A stretch of DNA of 64,000 nucleotides from the NCBI GenBank assembly GCA_021799485.1, contig JAJZAK010000004.1, positions 1 to 64,000 on the forward strand, in the 5' to 3' direction. Shown here in pieces: positions 47,382 to 56,943 of the stretch (the first letter of the stretch is position 1; each line of letters begins with the position of its first letter). This stretch comes from a bacterium (GTDB taxonomy: Bacteria; Elusimicrobiota; Elusimicrobia; UBA1565; UBA9628). Made by a program: the position numbers and the translations under genes. The notes beneath the pieces are model-generated. The model saw only the letters and a program-made list of their open reading frames with translations, ran no database searches and had not been told where the DNA came from.

Positions 47382-49834
47382 AAACCCCGCCGCCCGCCGC
47401 CCCGCAGGCGCCCGCCCCTCGCCGGCCTCCGGAGCTTCCGCTCCTCACCATTCGGGAGGTCGTTCTCTTCCCCTACATGGTGCTTCCTCTTTCGGTCGGG
47501 CGGGAAAAATCCATCAGGGCGATCGAGTCCGCGATGGGCGGGACCCCGCGGCTCATCGCCGTCGTCGCCCAAAAGGACGTCAAGGTCGAGGATCCCGGCC
47601 GGGACGACTTCTATGGGACGGGGGTCCTGGCGGAAGTCACTCAGTACCTCAAAATGCCGGACGGCACCCTCAAAGTCTTCCTCCAGGGCGCGGAGCGCAT
47701 CAAGATCGAGCGCTGCGAACTCTCCGCCGAGAGGGGTTTCTGGACCGCCCGGCTTTCCTATCCGACGGTCCCCGCCGCCAAGACGACGAGCGAGGTCCAG
47801 GCCCTCATGCGCCACGCGCTCGAGCTCTTCGGAGAGCATGTGCGGCTCTCGCGCCGCGCCCCGCCGGAGCTGGCCGGAACCCTATCCGCCCTTGAAGATC
47901 CTTCCCATCTCTCCGACATCGTCGCCGCGAACTGCCTCGTCAAGACCGCCGACCGCCAGTCTCTCCTCGAGATCATCGATCCCGTTGAGCGCCTGCGCCG
48001 GCTTCTCGAGCTTCTCAAGACCGACATCGAGATCCTCAACCTCGACCGGAAGATCCATACCCGCGTGCGCACCCAGATCGAGCGCTCCCAGAAGGAATAC
48101 TACCTGACGGAGCAGATGAAGGCGATTCAGAAGGAGTTGAAGCAGAAAGACGATTTCGCCCAGGAAATCGAGGAGCTGCGCAAGAACATCGCCGAGGCCG
48201 GCATGCCGAAGGCCGCCCTCGAGGCCGCCACGAAGGAAGTCGCCCGGCTCGAGAAAATGATGCCCTACTCGCCCGAGTCGACGGTCTCCAGGACCTATCT
48301 CGACTGGATGATCCATATGCCCTGGTCGAAGCGCACCCGCGACAACCTGGATCTCGATCGCGCCCAAAAAATCCTCGATGAAGAGCACCACGGCCTCGAG
48401 AAGGTCAAGGACCGCGTCATCGAGTATCTCGCCGTCTCCAAGCTGACGAAGAGCCTCAAAGGGCCGATCCTCTGCTTCGTCGGCCCTCCGGGAGTCGGCA
48501 AAACGACGCTCGCGCGATCGATCGCGAAGACTTTGGGCCGCAAATTCGCCCGCATCTCCCTGGGCGGCGTGAGGGACGAGGCCGAAATCCGGGGCCACCG
48601 CCGCACCTACATCGGCTCCCTTCCGGGACGCCTCGTGCAGTCCCTGCGCAAGGCCCAGAGCCGCAACCCGCTTTTCCTCTTCGACGAAATCGACAAAATG
48701 GGCACCGACTGGCGCGGCGACCCGGCCGCGGCGCTGCTCGAGGTCCTCGATCCCGCGCAAAACCCAAGCTTCCTCGATCACTACCTGGACGTGGAGTTCG
48801 ATCTTTCGCAGGTGCTTTTCATCTGCACCGCCAACACCCTCGATGGCATCCCCCACAGCCTCCAGGACCGCCTCGAGATCCTGCGCTTCTCGGGCTACAC
48901 ACAGGCGGAGAAACTCGCCATCGCCAAGGCGCACCTTTGGCCCAAGGAGCTCAAGGAGCACGGACTCAAGGGAGGGCAGATCCGCATCGACGACGCCGCG
49001 ATCGCCGCCGCGATCGATCAGTACACGCGCGAGGCCGGCGTCCGGCAGCTGGAACGGGAACTCGCGACCGTCATCCGCAAGGCCGCCAAGGACGTGGTGC
49101 TGGGCAAGACAGACCCCATCGCCGTCACGACGGAAAACCTCTCGCGCTTTCTCGGGGCTCCGAAATTTCCCCGCGAGACGCCGTCTTACAACTCGATCGG
49201 GGTTTCGACGGGGCTCGCCTGGACCGAGACGGGCGGGGTTACGATGGCGATCGAGGTGACGGCCATGCCGGGCAAGGGCGATCTCAAGCTTACGGGCAAG
49301 CTGGGCTCGGTGATGACGGAGTCCGCGCAGGCCGCCTTTTCCTACATCAAGTCCATGGCCCGCGTCTTCGGCGTCGCGCCCGAGGCCTTCAAGGACGTCG
49401 ATTATCACATCCACGTGCCGGAGGGCGCCACCCCCAAGGACGGCCCCTCGGCCGGCATCGCGATCGCGACCGCGCTCTTGAGCTACATGACGGGACGGCC
49501 CGTCCTGCCGGGCGTCGCCATGACCGGGGAAATGACGCTGCGCGGCCGCGTCCTTCCGATCGGCGGCTTGAAGGAGAAGCTTCTCGCGGCGCTTCGCGAC
49601 GGCATGAATCTCGTTCTCTACCCCGAGCTCAATAAAAAAGACCTGGACGAAGCCCCGGCCGAGGTCCTGTCGGGTCTCAAGCTCGTGCCGGTCAAGCGCT
49701 TCGACGAAGTGGCCGAACTGGCGCTCGGCCTCGCCTCATCGCCGGCGCCGGGGCTTTCCATGCCTCAGGTTCCCCCGCAGCCCTGGCTGCCCTCCGCGCC
49801 ACCCTCCGCCCCCGGCGGACGAGGACTCTCCTGA
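47378..49834 (+). CDS. lon: ATP-dependent protease Lon
   Basis: [73 protein letters not shown] start at 47378 overlapping tig stop. Confidence 0.96.
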   Translation: MKTPPPAAPQAPAPRRPPELPLLTIREVVLFPYMVLPLSVGREKSIRAIESAMGGTPRLIAVVAQKDVKVEDPGRDDFYGTGVLAEVTQYLKMPDGTLKVFLQGAERIKIERCELSAERGFWTARLSYPTVPAAKTTSEVQALMRHALELFGEHVRLSRRAPPELAGTLSALEDPSHLSDIVAANCLVKTADRQSLLEIIDPVERLRRLLELLKTDIEILNLDRKIHTRVRTQIERSQKEYYLTEQMKAIQKELKQKDDFAQEIEELRKNIAEAGMPKAALEAATKEVARLEKMMPYSPESTVSRTYLDWMIHMPWSKRTRDNLDLDRAQKILDEEHHGLEKVKDRVIEYLAVSKLTKSLKGPILCFVGPPGVGKTTLARSIAKTLGRKFARISLGGVRDEAEIRGHRRTYIGSLPGRLVQSLRKAQSRNPLFLFDEIDKMGTDWRGDPAAALLEVLDPAQNPSFLDHYLDVEFDLSQVLFICTANTLDGIPHSLQDRLEILRFSGYTQAEKLAIAKAHLWPKELKEHGLKGGQIRIDDAAIAAAIDQYTREAGVRQLERELATVIRKAAKDVVLGKTDPIAVTTENLSRFLGAPKFPRETPSYNSIGVSTGLAWTETGGVTMAIEVTAMPGKGDLKLTGKLGSVMTESAQAAFSYIKSMARVFGVAPEAFKDVDYHIHVPEGATPKDGPSAGIAIATALLSYMTGRPVLPGVAMTGEMTLRGRVLPIGGLKEKLLAALRDGMNLVLYPELNKKDLDEAPAEVLSGLKLVPVKRFDEVAELALGLASSPAPGLSMPQVPPQPWLPSAPPSAPGGRGLS

Positions 49835-50925
49835 AGAAACCGCTGCTGCTCACGCCGGGGCCGACGCCGCTTCCGCCGGCCGTGAGGCGCGCTCTCTCCC
49901 GCGAGGCTCTCCACCACCGCGGCCGCGAATTCAAGGCCCTTTTCGACGAACTCGGAGCCTCTCTCAAAAGGCTTTTCCGCACCTCCGGCGAAATTCTCCT
50001 CATGACGGGCTCTGGAACGGCGGCCATGGAGTCCTCCGTCGTCAATCTGCTCTCCGCCGGCGACGAGGCCATCGTCATCTCGACCGGCTTTTTCGGCGAG
50101 CGCTTCGCGGAGATCCTCGCCGCCTACGGCGCCCGTCCCATCCTTCTTCAACGGCCCTTGGGGGAAAGCGCCGATTCGGACGAGATCGTCCGCTCCCTGC
50201 GCGAGCATCCGGGCGCCAAGGCCGTCTTCTTGCAGCATGCGGAGACCTCGACCGGCGTTCTCAACGACATCGAGGCGGCCTCCCGCGCCGTCCGCGAGAA
50301 TTCCGACGCCCTCGTCGTCGTCGACGCGATATCGAGCCTCGGAGTGGAGCGCCTCGAGATGGACGCCTGGGGCCTCGACGCGGTCCTCTCCGCCTCCCAA
50401 AAAGGCCTCATGAACGCCCCTGGGCTTTCCTTCGCCGCCCTCTCTCCTCGCGCTCTCAAGCGTCTTGACGAGGCCCGTCTCCCCCGCTTCTATCTCGACT
50501 GGCGGACCATGCGGCATCACGCCCCGCTCGGGCAGACCCCCTACACCCCCGCGACGCCGCTCTTCGCCGGGCAGCTGGAGGCCCTCAGGCTCATCGAGCG
50601 GGAGGGCCTGGAGAACGTCTGGTCGCGCGCCGTCAAGCTCTCCCGCTTCGCCCTCGAGAGCGCCCAGGCTCTGGGCTTTTCCCCCCTCGCGCGGCATCCC
50701 GCCCACGGGCTCTCCGCCCTTCTCCCCCCCGAGGGAGAGGATGCCGGCCGTCTCGTGGAGGCCTTGCGCGAGGACGGCATCTGGATCGCCCACGGCCAAA
50801 AGCAGCTGAAGGGCAAGATTGTGCGCCTGGCGCATATGGGCCATATCCGCAAGGCCGACGTCGCGCGCGCCTTCGCCGCCCTCGAGGCCAGGCTTGGCCG
50901 TCCCTCCCAACCCGTCCGTGCCTGA
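49831..50925 (+). CDS. Class V aminotransferase (alanine-glyoxylate/serine-pyruvate type)
   Basis: [58 protein letters not shown]; conserved N-terminus begins at CTG 49831; first ATG only at 49882. Confidence 0.85.
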   Translation: MKKPLLLTPGPTPLPPAVRRALSREALHHRGREFKALFDELGASLKRLFRTSGEILLMTGSGTAAMESSVVNLLSAGDEAIVISTGFFGERFAEILAAYGARPILLQRPLGESADSDEIVRSLREHPGAKAVFLQHAETSTGVLNDIEAASRAVRENSDALVVVDAISSLGVERLEMDAWGLDAVLSASQKGLMNAPGLSFAALSPRALKRLDEARLPRFYLDWRTMRHHAPLGQTPYTPATPLFAGQLEALRLIEREGLENVWSRAVKLSRFALESAQALGFSPLARHPAHGLSALLPPEGEDAGRLVEALREDGIWIAHGQKQLKGKIVRLAHMGHIRKADVARAFAALEARLGRPSQPVRA

Positions 50926-51694
50926 CCCAACGGCCCTTCCGCTTGTTTTCGCCTCGGTCGGAAAAGTCTACGAGCAATCCCATCTGGGCCGCACGACGCG
51001 CCAGCAGGCGCTGCGCTCGGCGAGCTTCGAAATCCGAGCCGGAGAAATCTTCGGCCTCCTGGGCCTCAATGGCAGCGGCAAGACCACCACCTTCAAAATC
51101 GCCCTCGGCCTCATCCAGCCGAGCCAAGGCGAGGCCCGGCTTTTCGGCCTGTCCCCCGCGCGGGCGCAGGCGCGGCGCAAGGCCGGCTATCTTCCGGAAG
51201 TCCCGGTCTTTTCCCAGCACTTGAGCTGCGAGCAGATTCTCGCCTTCTACGGAGGCCTCTCCGGGCTTGGAGGCCGCCTCCTCGAAACCCGCATCGCCGA
51301 CACGCTCGATCTCTGCGGGCTCAAGCTCCTGCGCCGCCGGCGGGTGCGGGAGCTCTCGAAAGGCTACCGCCAGCGCCTGGGCCTCGCCCAGGCCATCCTC
51401 CACAATCCGGAACTCCTCATCCTGGATGAGCCCGCGAGCGGCCTCGATCCCCTGGCGATCCTCGAGATGAGGCGCGCGATCGAACATCTCAACGGGACAC
51501 TCAAGACGAGCATCCTCCTGTCCTCCCACAGCATTTCGGAGATCGAACGGCTTTGCGATCGGGTCGCCATCCTGCGCGAGGGGCGGCTCGTCAAGGTTTT
51601 GGAAAAAAGCGCCTGGAAGGAAGCCCAAGGCGGCCTGGAGGACATCTTCGTGGCCGCGGTCGCGGCGCCCCTCGGCGCCAGGGAATCGGCATGA
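50918..51694 (+). CDS. ABC transporter ATP-binding protein
   Basis: LLGLNGSGKTTTFKIALGL, LSKGYRQRLGLAQAILHNPELLILDEPASGLDP; GTG start. Confidence 0.95.
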   Translation: MPDPTALPLVFASVGKVYEQSHLGRTTRQQALRSASFEIRAGEIFGLLGLNGSGKTTTFKIALGLIQPSQGEARLFGLSPARAQARRKAGYLPEVPVFSQHLSCEQILAFYGGLSGLGGRLLETRIADTLDLCGLKLLRRRRVRELSKGYRQRLGLAQAILHNPELLILDEPASGLDPLAILEMRRAIEHLNGTLKTSILLSSHSISEIERLCDRVAILREGRLVKVLEKSAWKEAQGGLEDIFVAAVAAPLGARESA

Positions 51695-52446
51695 GAGCTC
51701 TCTATATCCTCGCCAAGGACTCGTTGGAAGAGGCCCTTTCAAGCCGCCTCATCCTCGTGAGCCTGCTCACGGCCGCCGTCCTTCTCTATCTGGGGGAGGC
51801 CGTCAGCGCGCTCGCGGCCGAGGAGGAGACCCGCGCGCTTCTCGACCTGGGCCTGGGCCTCATCGAACTCGTGACGCTGGGGATCGCGGTGTTCGGCGGC
51901 GCGGTTTTTTTCCTGCGGGAGGGCGAGACGAAGCGGGCCGACCTGATCCTCAGCCGCCCGATCGGGCGCGCGCGCTACCTCCTCGGCCGGTTCCTGGGCC
52001 TCGCGCTCACGGCGGGCGTCTCGCTTCTCCTCACCTCGGCCCTGCATCTGGCGATGCTTCTCCTCAAGGGCTGGCTCTTCACCCCGGCCTACCTCTACGC
52101 GCTCGTGGGAATCTACCTCAAGGTCCTCATCGCGCTCTCGATGACCTTGGGAATTTCCCTCTGGTCGACCTCGGCCCTGGCCGCGATGGGATTTTCGGCC
52201 CTTCTTTGGAGCCTGGGCCACTTCCTTCCGGAAGTCGGGGAGCTTCTGGGCCGCGGAGGAACGCGGCTGGCCTGGCTCAAGCCGCTCCTTTGGATTCCCC
52301 CGAATTTAAGCTTCCTTAATTACCGCGACGTCCTGAGCCTGACCCCCGGCTTTCCGCCCGTCGGCGCCTGGTTCGCCTACACGGGGGCCTACGCGGGACT
52401 CTGGCTCCTCATCGCCTGGGACAGGCTGCGGCTCAAAGAGTTTTAG
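51691..52446 (+). CDS. ABC-2-type permease
   Basis: Six hydrophobic segments, ATGA overlap with ATPase gene. Confidence 0.85.
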   Translation: MRALYILAKDSLEEALSSRLILVSLLTAAVLLYLGEAVSALAAEEETRALLDLGLGLIELVTLGIAVFGGAVFFLREGETKRADLILSRPIGRARYLLGRFLGLALTAGVSLLLTSALHLAMLLLKGWLFTPAYLYALVGIYLKVLIALSMTLGISLWSTSALAAMGFSALLWSLGHFLPEVGELLGRGGTRLAWLKPLLWIPPNLSFLNYRDVLSLTPGFPPVGAWFAYTGAYAGLWLLIAWDRLRLKEF

Positions 52447-52453
52447 GGGGCGC

Positions 52454-53155
52454 ATGATCAGCGCCGTGGCGCTCGTTTTGATCGCGGCCGGCGGCGCCTT
52501 CCTGCCGCGCCTCCCCGGCTTCGTCCCGCCGCGGCCGCCGCCGCGCTTCGAGACGGCGCGAGGCGGCGCTTGCGAGGAAGCCCTCTTTTTAAGCTTGGGA
52601 CTGCGAAGGCTCCTGGCGGACGTCTGGATGGTCCGGCTTCTCCTCTACTACGGCGCCGCGGAAGAGGCCATGACGAATTCCGCGGGCGAGCAAGCCGAGA
52701 TCTCGGGAAGCGGCGGCTACCCCGAGATCGCGGCCCGCGCCGCCGGCATCCTGGCCCTCGACCCTTCTTTCAGCTACGCGGTCCTCTATGCGTCCGGGGC
52801 CCTGGCCTTCAATCTCGGCCGCCCCGGCGAAGCCATCGAACTTTTAAGGCGCGGCCTTGCCGCCGATCCCGGCAATTGGCGCTATCGGGCCTATATCGGG
52901 GCGATAGGCCTTGAGAAAAACGGGGACAGGCAAGGGGCGGTCGATCTCTTGGAACCCGCGCTCGACGCGCCGGATTGCCCCGCCATGATCAAAAGCATCG
53001 CCGCCTTCCTTTATATAAAGCTCGGCGAAAACGCCAAGGCCGCCGCTCTTTATCGTAAAATCCTTGAAGACTCTCGAGACCCCGGCTATCAGGCGATGGC
53101 GCGCCGCGGGCTCGCGAGGCTGTTCCGTGCGGCAAGATCGCACCATCAACCATGA
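52454..53155 (+). CDS. TPR-containing protein
   Basis: Helical repeats (GRPGEAIELLRRGLAADPGNWRYRAYIGAIGLEKNGDRQGAVDLLEPAL), signal-like N-terminus. Confidence 0.75.
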   Translation: MISAVALVLIAAGGAFLPRLPGFVPPRPPPRFETARGGACEEALFLSLGLRRLLADVWMVRLLLYYGAAEEAMTNSAGEQAEISGSGGYPEIAARAAGILALDPSFSYAVLYASGALAFNLGRPGEAIELLRRGLAADPGNWRYRAYIGAIGLEKNGDRQGAVDLLEPALDAPDCPAMIKSIAAFLYIKLGENAKAAALYRKILEDSRDPGYQAMARRGLARLFRAARSHHQP

Positions 53156-54645
53156 ATCCTCCACCCGCAAGCCACAGGGCGCGTCCCTTCGGCATCCGCA
53201 CGCATCTCGCGATCCTCTCCTTGCTCGTGATCATTTTCTCATTTCTCTCGGCCTTCATCTCCTGGCGTTTCATCCGCTCGGAGAGGCTCTGGGACATCCA
53301 CCTCGACCAATCGCTTCATATCCTTTCCCAGCTTCCTCACCTGCGCGCGGAAATCCGAGGCATGGACTTGACGACCATGCTCTACCTGCGCACCACCGAA
53401 GCCCGCTGGCTGGTCCGCCGGGATCGTTTCATCGACAACGTCGCCCGCGAATTCGCCGACATGGCCTCCGACATCCAAGACGACACCCTGGTCAAGCTTC
53501 TGTGGCGCGCGCAGGAAGATTTCCACATTCTCATCGTCACCGAAAAACGGCAGATCGACATTTGCCAGAAACGCGGCAAACCGTCCCCGGCCGCCGCGCT
53601 CATCGTCCGCAACGCCAAGGATGATCTCTTGGACAGCTTGAACGCCGTCGGAGATCACGCCGTCTCCAACATCGAGAAGCGGGCCGGAGGTCTCTGGCGC
53701 GCCCGCTACCGGGACGCCCTCCTGCGCTTCTCCGCGGAACTGCTGGCCGCCGCCGCCATCGCCCTTTACATCTATCTCTCCATCCTGAGGCCCTTCCGCA
53801 TTTTCCACAAAGCGGCCGACGCCTGGAATCTGGGCAAGCCCTGGGTCGCGCCGCCCATCCATGCCGCCTGGGAGCTGCAGCGGCATTTCGAGCTTTTCGG
53901 CGAGATGGCGAAGCGTCTCAACGCCCAATACGAGAAGGAACGCGAACTGGGGGAGCTCAAGACCAAGCTGCTCTCCCTCGTCTCCCATGAGTTCGGCAAC
54001 GCCCTCGCGGTCATCCAGAACGCGGCGATCCTGCTCGAGGAAAAGACCCCGGCGAGCCAGACGGCCGAGTCGGAGCCCTTTTTCCGCATGATCGAGGCGA
54101 ACGTCGAGCTCCTGGGAACGGCCGTCAGCAACCTGCTCAACCTGAGCCGGCTGGAGGCCGGAGGCTTCGCGATGACCCCCGTCCGCGCCGCCGCGGGAGA
54201 CTTATTGCAGGACACGGCCGAACGGCTCGGGATATTGGCCTCCAAGAAAAACATCCAGCTCTCCGTGCGCCCGCCGGAGCAGCCCCTCCTGGTCAAGGCC
54301 GACCCGACCCTTCTTTCCCTGGCGCTAAGCAACCTCCTGAGCAACGCCATCAAATACACGCGCCCCGGCGGGGAAGTCGAGATGGGCGCCCGCCCGGACA
54401 AGCCCGGGTTCGCCTGCCTCTATGTCAAGGATACGGGCATCGGCATCCCCCCCGATGAGCAGAATAAAATCTTCGGCTATTACTACCGCACCGAGAAGGG
54501 CAAGAGGATGTCCGCCCGCGGCTTCGGCATCGGCCTTGCCGTCACCCGCCAGATCATCGAGGAGCACGGAGGCGCCCTCAAGATCGAGAGCGTCCCCGAG
54601 CGCGGCTCCACGTTCTCCTTCACCCTCCCTCTCTGGAGAGAATAA
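53152..54645 (+). CDS. Sensor histidine kinase
   Basis: LLSLVSHEFGNALAVIQNAAILLEE, LSNLLSNAIKYTRPGGEVEM, VKDTGIGIPPDEQNKIFGYYYR. Confidence 0.95.
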   Translation: MNPPPASHRARPFGIRTHLAILSLLVIIFSFLSAFISWRFIRSERLWDIHLDQSLHILSQLPHLRAEIRGMDLTTMLYLRTTEARWLVRRDRFIDNVAREFADMASDIQDDTLVKLLWRAQEDFHILIVTEKRQIDICQKRGKPSPAAALIVRNAKDDLLDSLNAVGDHAVSNIEKRAGGLWRARYRDALLRFSAELLAAAAIALYIYLSILRPFRIFHKAADAWNLGKPWVAPPIHAAWELQRHFELFGEMAKRLNAQYEKERELGELKTKLLSLVSHEFGNALAVIQNAAILLEEKTPASQTAESEPFFRMIEANVELLGTAVSNLLNLSRLEAGGFAMTPVRAAAGDLLQDTAERLGILASKKNIQLSVRPPEQPLLVKADPTLLSLALSNLLSNAIKYTRPGGEVEMGARPDKPGFACLYVKDTGIGIPPDEQNKIFGYYYRTEKGKRMSARGFGIGLAVTRQIIEEHGGALKIESVPERGSTFSFTLPLWRE

Positions 54646-54673
54646 TTCCGAACTACTATAATGCAGTTCTTAT

Positions 54674-54748
54674 TCCCCGGTAGCTCAATGGTGGAGCGAG
54701 CGGCTGTTAACCGCTAGGTTGTAGGTTCGAGTCCTACCCGGGGAGCCA
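54674..54748 (+). tRNA. tRNA-Asn (GTT), CCA encoded
   Basis: TCCCCGGTAGCTCAATGGTGGAGCGAGCGGCTGTTAACCGCTAGGTTGTAGGTTCGAGTCCTACCCGGGGAGCCA. Confidence 0.95.
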
Positions 54749-54940
54749 ATTTTTGATGGACGGGGCGCGCCGCCCCGCCGCTTAACAGCCGGGCCGCGTT
54801 TCCTCGTCGAGGAATCCCCCGTCCGCCCCGGCCGATGCTCGCTGGCGAACATCTTTTCGCGCGAAGCTCGCGGTCCTCCCGCGACCCGGAGCATCAAAGC
54901 ATCGGAATTCGCAAAGCGCGCCGCTTCCGGGGTTAGCGGC
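54742..54940. repeat. 199-bp structured repeat, copy A, fused to tRNA-Asn 3' end
   Basis: GGAGCCAATTTTTGATGGACGGGGCGCGCC...GCGCCGCTTCCGGGGTTAGCGGC; same length and near-identical ends as copy B. Confidence 0.9.
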
Positions 54941-55043
54941 CGAAACCGCCATTCCTCGGGAACATACAGCACGTAGGAAGACTTACTATGTTAAGGGACT
55001 TTACTGAGGAGCGTGGACGGTCGATTTTGCCCTTAATTTTGGT

Positions 55044-55514
55044 TTATTGATTTAAGGGGTAACTAACTTCATTCCGATTGCTCTCGATATCAACGTTTTT
55101 GGGTGTAGTGCAATGGTTAACAAAATTACCTGTAAAAATACCGCCACGCCAGACTTGTGTGCAGAGGTTTATAATGTGTTGTCCGGGAGTAACGGGAACA
55201 ACGACTTTTCCCCCACTAGGAACATTGGTAGGAGTCCCATCGACATTGAAGTTTATAGCACCCATCATGCCGACATTCGTCCCTTCGTCGACTACTGTTA
55301 TGCACCAAGTGGGATTTCCATTACAGGTTGGTGGGGGAGGCGGAGGAGTAGGCGCGAAGGCCGCGCATCCCCAAAATAGGTAAGGAAGCCCGAAACTAGC
55401 CAAAACGACTAGAAGGCGGCGCAACTCACGTCTCGCGCCAACAAACCCTTCTTCTTTAGGCTTGGCGCCGATGACTGTTTGGCCGCTTTTGTCACTGATA
55501 AACAGCATTATCAT
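55044..55514 (-). CDS. Putative lipoprotein, hypothetical
   Basis: Hydrophobic stretch plus lipobox-like LFWGC, Pro-rich linker, Cys pairs. Confidence 0.6.
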   Translation of the reverse strand: MIMLFISDKSGQTVIGAKPKEEGFVGARRELRRLLVVLASFGLPYLFWGCAAFAPTPPPPPPTCNGNPTWCITVVDEGTNVGMMGAINFNVDGTPTNVPSGGKVVVPVTPGQHIINLCTQVWRGGIFTGNFVNHCTTPKNVDIESNRNEVSYPLNQ

Positions 55515-55568
55515 TTGAAGGCTCCCTTTGTCCCGATATTCTTTCCGTGATCCCTTCGCCGATTAGGC

Positions 55569-56231
55569 CTAGATTCCTCTGGATTCCGCAACAAGAGCGC
55601 GGATCTTCTCAAGCGGGAGCGCGCCAACATAACGCTCTCCGTTGATGAAAAACGTCGGAGTCCCGGTGACCCATAGGTCCTCGCCACCCTGTCGTTGGCC
55701 TAGGACATCACCCCGCTCCTCGTGGTCTTCAACACAACGCACGAAGCTCCCCATGTTCAGACCCATTTCCCCTGCTACTTTCTTGAGGAAGCGCACCGAA
55801 TGCATTTTGGACGGATGCGCAAAAAGGGAATTCGCGAACGGCCAGAACCTTCCTTGGAGCCCCGCGCATTCTGCGGCCTCCGCCTCGTGCTCAGCGTCGG
55901 GGTGAAAGGGTAGGGGAAACTCCCGAAAAGCCCATCGAACCCGGCCCTCCCGCGTCAACACTAACAACGTCTCATGGAGCTTGGCACAGTAAGGGCATTG
56001 GAAGTCGGCGTATTCAATAATGGAAACGGGAGCATCAGCTCTCCCCAGAACATGGTCGTGCGCCACGATCGGTCCGGGCTTCCTGAGCTGAGCGAGGCGG
56101 GCAATGACCCGTGGACTATAGAGCTTCCAGGCCAAGATACAATTGAGCCCCACGCTTAGGGCCGAAAGCACAGCGAGAAATCCCAGGATTCCCGCTCGCA
56201 CCCCCTCCCGGGAACGCGGCAGATGCGTCAC
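55569..56231 (-). CDS. DsbA-family thiol-disulfide oxidoreductase
   Basis: APVSIIEYADFQCPYCAKLHETLL (CPYC), WVTGTPTFFINGERYVG cis-Pro region, N-terminal TM. Confidence 0.9.
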   Translation of the reverse strand: MTHLPRSREGVRAGILGFLAVLSALSVGLNCILAWKLYSPRVIARLAQLRKPGPIVAHDHVLGRADAPVSIIEYADFQCPYCAKLHETLLVLTREGRVRWAFREFPLPFHPDAEHEAEAAECAGLQGRFWPFANSLFAHPSKMHSVRFLKKVAGEMGLNMGSFVRCVEDHEERGDVLGQRQGGEDLWVTGTPTFFINGERYVGALPLEKIRALVAESRGI

Positions 56232-56593
56232 TTGCTAGGTTTATTGTTTAGGGAAACCGCCTGGGCCTTGATGAATATCCTGTCGACTTCAGATTTCCCC
56301 CCAGCCTTCTCAATTTCCACGATCACATGAGAGCCGGGCGTAATATCCTCCAATCCCTTCCGCGTATCGACCGTCATGTAAACCATGAGACTTGAGGATA
56401 GCGGTAATGTTCGCTTTTTCCCTTTGGAGTTCTCAAGGGTGATACTTTTATCGTCAATGGACACCACTTTCTCCCGTATAAACTGGAGTGGGCCCATTAC
56501 CGCTGGCTTGGAGGTGGCGAAAGCGCTAGGGACAAGGAACAAGCACGCCCCCCATGCCACATTCCTCATCACGCCCATCCCCAAAACTCTCAT
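56228..56593 (-). CDS. Secreted hypothetical, small beta-barrel-like domain
   Basis: Signal-like N-terminus (LFLVPSAFA); REKVVSIDDKSITLENSKGKKRTLPLSSS; overlaps DsbA-like gene. Confidence 0.65.
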   Translation of the reverse strand: MRVLGMGVMRNVAWGACLFLVPSAFATSKPAVMGPLQFIREKVVSIDDKSITLENSKGKKRTLPLSSSLMVYMTVDTRKGLEDITPGSHVIVEIEKAGGKSEVDRIFIKAQAVSLNNKPSK

Positions 56594-56597
56594 GGGA

Positions 56598-56831
56598 TCA
56601 GCAGGAAGCCGAATAGCTTTGCTTGACACACGCACCGCTGCAACAACACCAAGCCCAGCATCCATTATCTTCGCAGCACCCTTGCCAAGTGCAGCCGGAG
56701 GGTTGGTTATAAGGCCCCGCACAACCAGCCTCCACCCGCGCCGGAAAGATAACATGAAAGGCACCCAATGCCAGCGCAAAAATCCCAATCGCAATAATGG
56801 AACCAATACCAAAACCAACAGATTTTTTCAC
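56598..56831 (-). CDS. Cysteine-rich secreted small protein (77 aa, 10 Cys in the mature part)
   Basis: GTG start at 56831 with GAGGAGG upstream; VKKSVGFGIGSIIAIGIFALALGAFHVIFPARVEAGCAGPYNQPSGCTWQGCCEDNGCWAWCCCSGACVKQSYSASC. Confidence 0.75.
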   Translation of the reverse strand: MKKSVGFGIGSIIAIGIFALALGAFHVIFPARVEAGCAGPYNQPSGCTWQGCCEDNGCWAWCCCSGACVKQSYSASC

Positions 56832-56881
56832 GTTCCGACCTCCTCTTTCCAGGCATATTGCACTACAACGTCCCCGTGACA

Positions 56882-56898
56882 ATATATATATATATATT
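56882..56898. repeat. (AT)n dinucleotide run between divergent genes
   Basis: AATATATATATATATATTATGG at about 56881-56900. Confidence 0.8.
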
Positions 56899-56943
56899 AT
56901 GGCGCAGTCAATAGAAGAAATTCATATTATCTTTCGATAACCC

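Noticed and set aside
54685-54972. 95-aa minus ORF, and its twin at 57968-58273
   Set aside because: Translation of the tRNA and the 199-bp repeat; similarity between the two reflects repeated DNA, not a protein family.
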